Assembly: GCA_937906385.1 (NCBI GenBank)
Contig: CALCYQ010000004.1
Coordinates: 124,001-188,000, forward strand
DNA from: an uncultured Candidatus Saccharibacteria bacterium
GTDB lineage: Bacteria > Patescibacteriota > Saccharimonadia > Saccharimonadales > Saccharimonadaceae
Direction: 5' to 3'
DNA: 64,000 nt
Shown: one piece after another, positions 60,067 through 64,000 of the stretch
Numbering within the stretch: position 1 is the first letter of the stretch
Layout: every line of letters begins with the position of its first letter
Notes under the pieces: generated by a model
Database searches by the model: none
Seen by the model: only the letters and a program-made list of their open reading frames with translations
Told to the model about the DNA's origin: nothing
Program-made: the position numbers and the translations under genes

Positions 60067-61342
60067 AATCTTGTCCGGTTAGCCAACGCCAGAATGCTTC
60101 TAGTGGTAGCGGATCGTTCTTTGGCATTTCGTAAGTCGTAGTGTCGTCCCCCGCCGGCGCATCGGAAGCAGCATCTTCATAAGATGGGCTCACTTGTTCT
60201 CCGTAAACCACGTAACGTTGCTTAGACGTACCAAGCGGATAACAAGTCAAGAGAGTAATCATTGGCTTGCCGACATTATCGGACGCAATTTTGCGCAGCG
60301 AGTTCACATCGCTCGGGTCCACAATTATCGTACCGGTCAGCTTATATGCGTAGCGCGTTCCTTCATAATCCATATAAATCATATCGCCTTCCGCAAGGCG
60401 CGGTAGACCCGAAAAGATAAACTTATAGTCCGACTTTTGCCACGGATCGCCACCAGAGTGGCCAGAGATGACAAAATTACCAATCTGCCCCGGTACCGCC
60501 GACGCACCTGGCACAGAAAAATGCGCCACACCATTCGTCATCGCTGCATTCATGGACTTTACGTCGTTTTTCGCACCAAAAGTCACTGGCACCTCAACAT
60601 TAATCTTAGGAATCATCACGGTCGGTTTCTCATGTGTCGCCACTGTAATCGTTGGATCTAAATTACCAATCGAATTCACCTCAGAATTGCCCGGCGACAT
60701 ATATGCCACCACGTGTGCAGCGATTACCTGATTATACTGGTAAAGCACCCCTAATATTAAAACTATAATGCCCACTATCAGCGGTACCCATTTGCGCCCA
60801 CGTTTCATCTTTCTTGCGCGCTGACTCGCTTTAGCACGAATTCTTTCACGGAAATCATTTTGAACAATTTCCGATTCCTCCGCCGTACTAGCCATTGCTG
60901 CGGTTGCTAAGGTAGACTTCTCTGCGCGCTCTTCTTCGTCATCGCGCTTACGTGCTTGTTCAGCCTGCTCGCGTTCAATCCTCAATCGTTCACGCGCCAC
61001 ATATTCACGCGCAACTTTGCCATAGTATTCTCCGTAATATTTTTGGTAATAATCTTGCCATGCAGAATGATACCTCCGCCAATCGTCGGAGTTGGCTTGT
61101 GGCGCCGGCGAGCTTTGTGTCGGAGCTTTATAATCCTGCGGTGACTTCTTGTAGGCTTCTAATACTCTTTTGCGTGCCAGTTCAGTCGCGGTTTGTTGCT
61201 GTTTTTGCATCGACGATAACCTCGCCGCATCAGCCTCGGATGTATTCCGTTGCGCAACGCTATCGGCGTTTTTCGCCGCCATTTGTCCCCAAGCATTCCA
61301 ACTTGGCGGAGTATTAGCTTGCCCACCTTTCTGATTATCCAT
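60065..61342 (-). CDS. sortase with long cytoplasmic N-terminus
   Basis: 425 aa from the ATG at 61342 (TAGAAT at 61355-61350, seven bases upstream; leaderless). Residues 1-195 are cytoplasmic, with Gln/Tyr/Arg-rich coiled-coil stretches (WRRYHSAWQDYYQKYYGEYY); a transmembrane helix lies at about 200-220; the sortase barrel follows with catalytic H295 (SGHSGG), C367 (LLTCYPLG) and R376 (KQRYVVYG). It is nearest to class D/E sortases by these motifs. Such enzymes cleave a sorting signal and link the protein to the wall. Candidate substrates here end in NPQTGD or NPATAD. Confidence 0.92.
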   Translation of the reverse strand: MDNQKGGQANTPPSWNAWGQMAAKNADSVAQRNTSEADAARLSSMQKQQQTATELARKRVLEAYKKSPQDYKAPTQSSPAPQANSDDWRRYHSAWQDYYQKYYGEYYGKVAREYVARERLRIEREQAEQARKRDDEEERAEKSTLATAAMASTAEESEIVQNDFRERIRAKASQRARKMKRGRKWVPLIVGIIVLILGVLYQYNQVIAAHVVAYMSPGNSEVNSIGNLDPTITVATHEKPTVMIPKINVEVPVTFGAKNDVKSMNAAMTNGVAHFSVPGASAVPGQIGNFVISGHSGGDPWQKSDYKFIFSGLPRLAEGDMIYMDYEGTRYAYKLTGTIIVDPSDVNSLRKIASDNVGKPMITLLTCYPLGTSKQRYVVYGEQVSPSYEDAASDAPAGDDTTTYEMPKNDPLPLEAFWRWLTGQD

Positions 61343-61403
61343 TACACTTATTCTAGCACAAAGCGCCTTTTCATGATAGAATAAGCGTATCACTAGTCAT
61401 CTT

Positions 61404-61490
61404 GGGCGAGTGGTGAAATTGGTATACACGACAGACTCAAAATCTGTTGGCAGCAATGCCGTGAGGGTTCAAGTCCCTCCTCGCCCACCA
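61404..61490 (+). tRNA. tRNA-Leu (CAA)
   Basis: 87 nt class II tRNA, CCA encoded. Acceptor GGGCGAG/CTCGCCC, anticodon arm ACAGA-CTCAAAA-TCTGT (anticodon CAA), variable arm, T arm GAGGG-TTCAAGT-CCCTC. A terminator follows. Confidence 0.95.
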
Positions 61491-61503
61491 GAATAAAAGA
61501 AGG

Positions 61504-61527
61504 CAACCTAACGGGTTGTATTTTTTA
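61504..61527 (+). terminator. terminator of tRNA-Leu(CAA)
   Basis: CAACC with GGTTG (61504-61518), then TATTTTTT. Confidence 0.7.
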
Positions 61528-61563
61528 TTCTGCAAGAAGGGCACAGGACCCGTAAGCAACAAA

Positions 61564-61591
61564 AAAAGACTCCCTAAATGGAGTCTTTTTT
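61564..61591. terminator. bidirectional terminator before the minus-strand surface gene
   Basis: AAAAGACTCC (61564-61573), loop CTAAAT, GGAGTCTTTT (61580-61589) with A/T runs on both sides. Confidence 0.88.
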
Positions 61592-61593
61592 AT

Positions 61594-62874
61594 TTAACGA
61601 CGTTTTAAAATACTCGCCGAAGCTGCAGCCGTACCGCCCAATACCAGAACGCCAACCGCATAACCCACCAAGCCATCCGCCGTTGCCGGATTAACCGAAT
61701 CGGCTTTTAGGCGATATTCGGTCATATGCATCGTAGTATTATTCAAGCTCGACCACTTAATAATAAAGCCATCATTTCCCACCGTAGCCGTAAAGCCTTT
61801 AATAATTGCCATTGTGTCAGTTGGCTCCAAATCGTCAATTGTTTGATACAAACTAAAGTCTGATTTCTTATATACTTCTGCGCCGACAATACTGCTTATA
61901 ATATTTTCACCTGCTTCGTCGTAAGTGTCCGTTACTGTGCCGAATATAATATAATCACCTACAATCGTTCCGTTCTGGTAGGTTTTTCGCGTCATCGTTT
62001 CTTCGTCATAAGTAGCCTCCAAAATGACGCTGGTTCGTTCATCGCTCGATGCCCCCTCGTCTATCGCGTAAACATTATAATTTGATATTAATAACTGTCC
62101 GTCATCCAAGAATATCCGCTTAACCGAATGAACGCCCACATAAGTCGTATCAAAAACCGATAAGAAATCCGAATCAATCCCCTCTATCTGCTTACGATAT
62201 TGATCATAGACTAAAACCGAGCCGCTCTCGAGCATAATATGTACATATGTTCCATCACTTGCCATCGCAACTTCGTCCGTCAAAGATGTATATTTTTGCC
62301 CATGACGCGTCCGAATACTCATATCTTCGACGCGTAGAGAATATAGACGCGATGACTTAACTACCATATAGCTATATTCCATTTCGCCATCGTCATTTTC
62401 TGAGCCAATCTTTAAAATCTGCACGCCGCCCACGTCCGCTACCGGCATATCCTCATCGCTACCGTCGCATAACTTTAATTTACCGGACGTGCCATTGCTA
62501 CTACTGCCATGACCGTGCCCACTGCTCTCTGTGCTAGTCGTGTAAACCGCATAATAATTCCCTTCGTCATCCTGATCAACCAAGAAATCGGCATTGTTTC
62601 GGTTACTCGACGACAACTCTTTACGCCAAATTTCCACACCACTCTCGTCGGCATAAACCAGAGTACGTGAATTCAAGAACAAATAGCCTGGGCAGTCGCC
62701 GTCCTCAACATGAATTGAATCTGAGGTATTAATGTCTGTGTGCGAATTAATCGTTGTGTCAATATTATTTACTTGACGGAAATATAATTCCTCTGCAGCA
62801 AATGCCGAATTTCCCATAATCAAAATCATTCCAATCAAGGCTAGGGCGAACAGTTTCAATCTACTTTTCTTCAC
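61594..62874 (-). CDS. sortase-anchored surface protein (NPATAD)
   Basis: 426 aa with a GTG start at 62874, preferred because GGAG lies nine bases upstream and the product starts with a clean signal peptide (KKSRLKLFALALIGMILIM, cleavage after SAFA); an in-frame ATG at 62889 is the alternative. The mature part looks like a beta-propeller (EIWRKELSSSNRN, DEGNYYAVYTTS, GTYVHIMLESGSVLVYDQY). The C-terminus is NPATADG, a hydrophobic stretch and KRR, parallel to the two NPQTGD proteins. It contains a His/Ser/Gly-rich loop (SSGHGHGSSS). It lies two genes from the sortase. Confidence 0.8.
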   Translation of the reverse strand: MKKSRLKLFALALIGMILIMGNSAFAAEELYFRQVNNIDTTINSHTDINTSDSIHVEDGDCPGYLFLNSRTLVYADESGVEIWRKELSSSNRNNADFLVDQDDEGNYYAVYTTSTESSGHGHGSSSNGTSGKLKLCDGSDEDMPVADVGGVQILKIGSENDDGEMEYSYMVVKSSRLYSLRVEDMSIRTRHGQKYTSLTDEVAMASDGTYVHIMLESGSVLVYDQYRKQIEGIDSDFLSVFDTTYVGVHSVKRIFLDDGQLLISNYNVYAIDEGASSDERTSVILEATYDEETMTRKTYQNGTIVGDYIIFGTVTDTYDEAGENIISSIVGAEVYKKSDFSLYQTIDDLEPTDTMAIIKGFTATVGNDGFIIKWSSLNNTTMHMTEYRLKADSVNPATADGLVGYAVGVLVLGGTAAASASILKRR

Positions 62875-62972
62875 AACGAGTTGCTCCATTAAAATTAATA
62901 GCAACTCCAACACTCTTATGGTTAATCTATATTATTTTGTTATAGAAATCAACCCCCACAATATCAGCTCCA

Positions 62973-63001
62973 TTGACGTAAGACTATAATTATTGTAGAA
63001 T
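62973..63001 (+). promoter_or_regulatory. promoter of the phosphatidyltransferase gene
   Basis: TTGACG (62973-62978), 17 bp, TAGAAT (62996-63001). The leader forms GAACG/CGTTC before AAAGGAG. Confidence 0.65.
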
Positions 63002-63071
63002 AATAATATATGAGTACGAACGTCTCTATTTGGCGTTCTTAAGAAACTAGTTCTTTAAAAGGAGTTGAGAT

Positions 63072-64000
63072 ATGATGAAAAAAGTTCTACGCTATTTCAA
63101 CGTTGCCATTTGTCGCATCTCCGCTCAGGAGATATTTATGGTAACGGCAAGTATTCTGAGCTACGTGCTCTATGGTACGGTTTCACACAATTTGTACCTT
63201 TGGATTGTCGTTCTTATTTGTGATGCGGCCATCATCGGCGCGCATGGCGCCTATTTGCTTAAACGCCCGCGCTGCCACAAAGGACCTTGGCACATCCCTA
63301 CCCCACTAATTTTGCGCTGGGTTAGTCTCGTACTAATCGCCATCGCGCAAAACAACCAAGTCGTCGAGACTTTCGCTTGGTATCTAATGGTCTTCACGGC
63401 CGTCTGCCACACGTTTTACTGCATCCTTTTAACCATGGATGCGCATAGTTCGACCTGGCTCGAAGGTACGCATGGCGAAATTGGCACCCCAAACTGGATA
63501 TCTATTTCCCGTATGGGCCTCGCAGTACTTGTGCCACATTTATACGCCGTACAGCCGCTTGGCACTATTAGCAGCGCCGTTGCTACCATCGTCTTGTTAC
63601 TCGCTATTGCAACCGACGCCGCCGACGGCTTCATTGCCCGCAAATTAAACCAGTGCACTAAAGCCGGCAAGGCGCTCGACCCGTTGGGAGACAAAATTAT
63701 CTTCTACCCAACCGCCGTTGCCTTCATTTTTGCCACTCATGGCACCGCCTACTTGGGATCAGTTGCGTTACGCGTAGTCTTTTATGTTTGTTTTGCTATC
63801 ATGCTAACTCGCGACGTGCTCTATATCGTTTGGTTCTTCTTGTATTATAGGAAGTTAGCCGACGGCATGAGCGCCAGCATGGTCGACAAAATCCGCATGG
63901 CTACACTTTGCGCCTGGCTCGGCATCGCTGCTTTAGCGATGACAATACCAGACCTGCAGGGTCGCATGGCCGTCGCCAGTTTCGTCTTCATGACCATCAT
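63072..64000 (+). CDS. CDP-alcohol phosphatidyltransferase family protein, 5' part
   Basis: The frame is open from the ATG at 63072 (or 63075) to the right edge, 309 codons, so the C-terminus is outside the window. AAAGGAG at 63057-63063 sets the start. Residues 1-140 are hydrophobic with several membrane helices; the catalytic motif DAADGFIAR...G...D...D is at about residues 183-208 (DAADGFIARKL, AGKALDPLGDK), complete for metal and CDP binding. In PgsA and relatives this makes phosphatidylglycerophosphate or similar lipids. The long N-terminal membrane extension before the motif is unlike ordinary PgsA. Confidence 0.88.
   Translation, partial: MMKKVLRYFNVAICRISAQEIFMVTASILSYVLYGTVSHNLYLWIVVLICDAAIIGAHGAYLLKRPRCHKGPWHIPTPLILRWVSLVLIAIAQNNQVVETFAWYLMVFTAVCHTFYCILLTMDAHSSTWLEGTHGEIGTPNWISISRMGLAVLVPHLYAVQPLGTISSAVATIVLLLAIATDAADGFIARKLNQCTKAGKALDPLGDKIIFYPTAVAFIFATHGTAYLGSVALRVVFYVCFAIMLTRDVLYIVWFFLYYRKLADGMSASMVDKIRMATLCAWLGIAALAMTIPDLQGRMAVASFVFMTI

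Overview
The window looks like chromosome from a Patescibacteria/CPR bacterium, most likely Candidatus Saccharibacteria (TM7). This is inferred from gene content and style: a Gram-positive-type envelope (dcw cluster, sortase, SipW-type signal peptidase with TasA/CalY-like substrates), a chromosomal VirD4/TraG-like ATPase of a kind common in CPR, shortened housekeeping proteins (UvrC without its helix-hairpin-helix end, TopA without zinc fingers), compact operons and many genes with a -10 box only 6-9 bases before the ATG. No 16S rRNA is present, so the phylum is not proven.

Layout. 1-6.9 kb: end of der, a PIN-PhoH ATPase, pth, an unidentified structured RNA with its own promoter and terminator, a CIRCE-controlled hsp20, a stand-alone double EF-Tu-domain-2 protein, and topA. 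6.9-14.9 kb: a surface module on the + strand made of a MacB-like ABC permease/ATPase pair, an Ig-like protein with an acidic tail, a VTC-domain protein, a DUF4956 membrane protein and a Cthe_2159-like beta-helix protein. Its two transcription units share a direct-repeat promoter element. A divergent membrane-anchored protein lies beside it. 15-18.7 kb: a sigma-region-4/HARE-HTH regulator, then a YvcK-HAD fusion and an adenylate-kinase-like protein. 18.8-21.7 kb: VirD4/TraG-like ATPase. 21.8-25.1 kb: two tandem NPQTGD-anchored surface proteins, one interrupted by an amber codon. 25.2-27.4 kb: DegV and acyltransferase-3.

27.4-28.4 kb is a gene-free stretch with a strong G-quadruplex motif. 28.4-31.7 kb: FtsQ-like protein, pgk, pyk, tRNA-Glu. 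31.8-38.6 kb: dcw cluster read right to left (rsmH, ftsL-like, ftsI, mraY, ftsW, murG), with a microORF and folded RNA between rsmH and ftsL. 38.6-39.3 kb is a second gene-free stretch. 39.3-43.3 kb: SipW/TasA-like fibre cluster. 43.4-48.1 kb: typA, four tRNA genes (Val, Lys, Gly, Leu-GAG) with odd tRNA-derived repeats, and small surface or membrane proteins. 48.3-54.2 kb: family-5 solute-binding protein, secG, a YvlD-like protein, uvrC and two membrane proteins. 54.4-57.1 kb: eno and pgi. 57.2-64 kb: DUF4367-like Q-rich protein, PEGA protein, sortase, tRNA-Leu(CAA), a sortase substrate and the start of a CDP-alcohol phosphatidyltransferase.

Taken together the window is dominated by envelope biology: peptidoglycan synthesis and division, protein export (secG, signal peptidase), sortase anchoring, a fibre module and a possible surface-polymer module, plus lower glycolysis (pgi, pgk, eno, pyk) for ATP. 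The best candidates for undescribed biology are the structured RNA at 2817-3113, the direct-repeat promoter element of the ABC/VTC module, the tRNA-Gly with a U19-A56 swap, the rearranged tRNA 3' ends, the amber-split surface protein and the microORF inside the dcw cluster.
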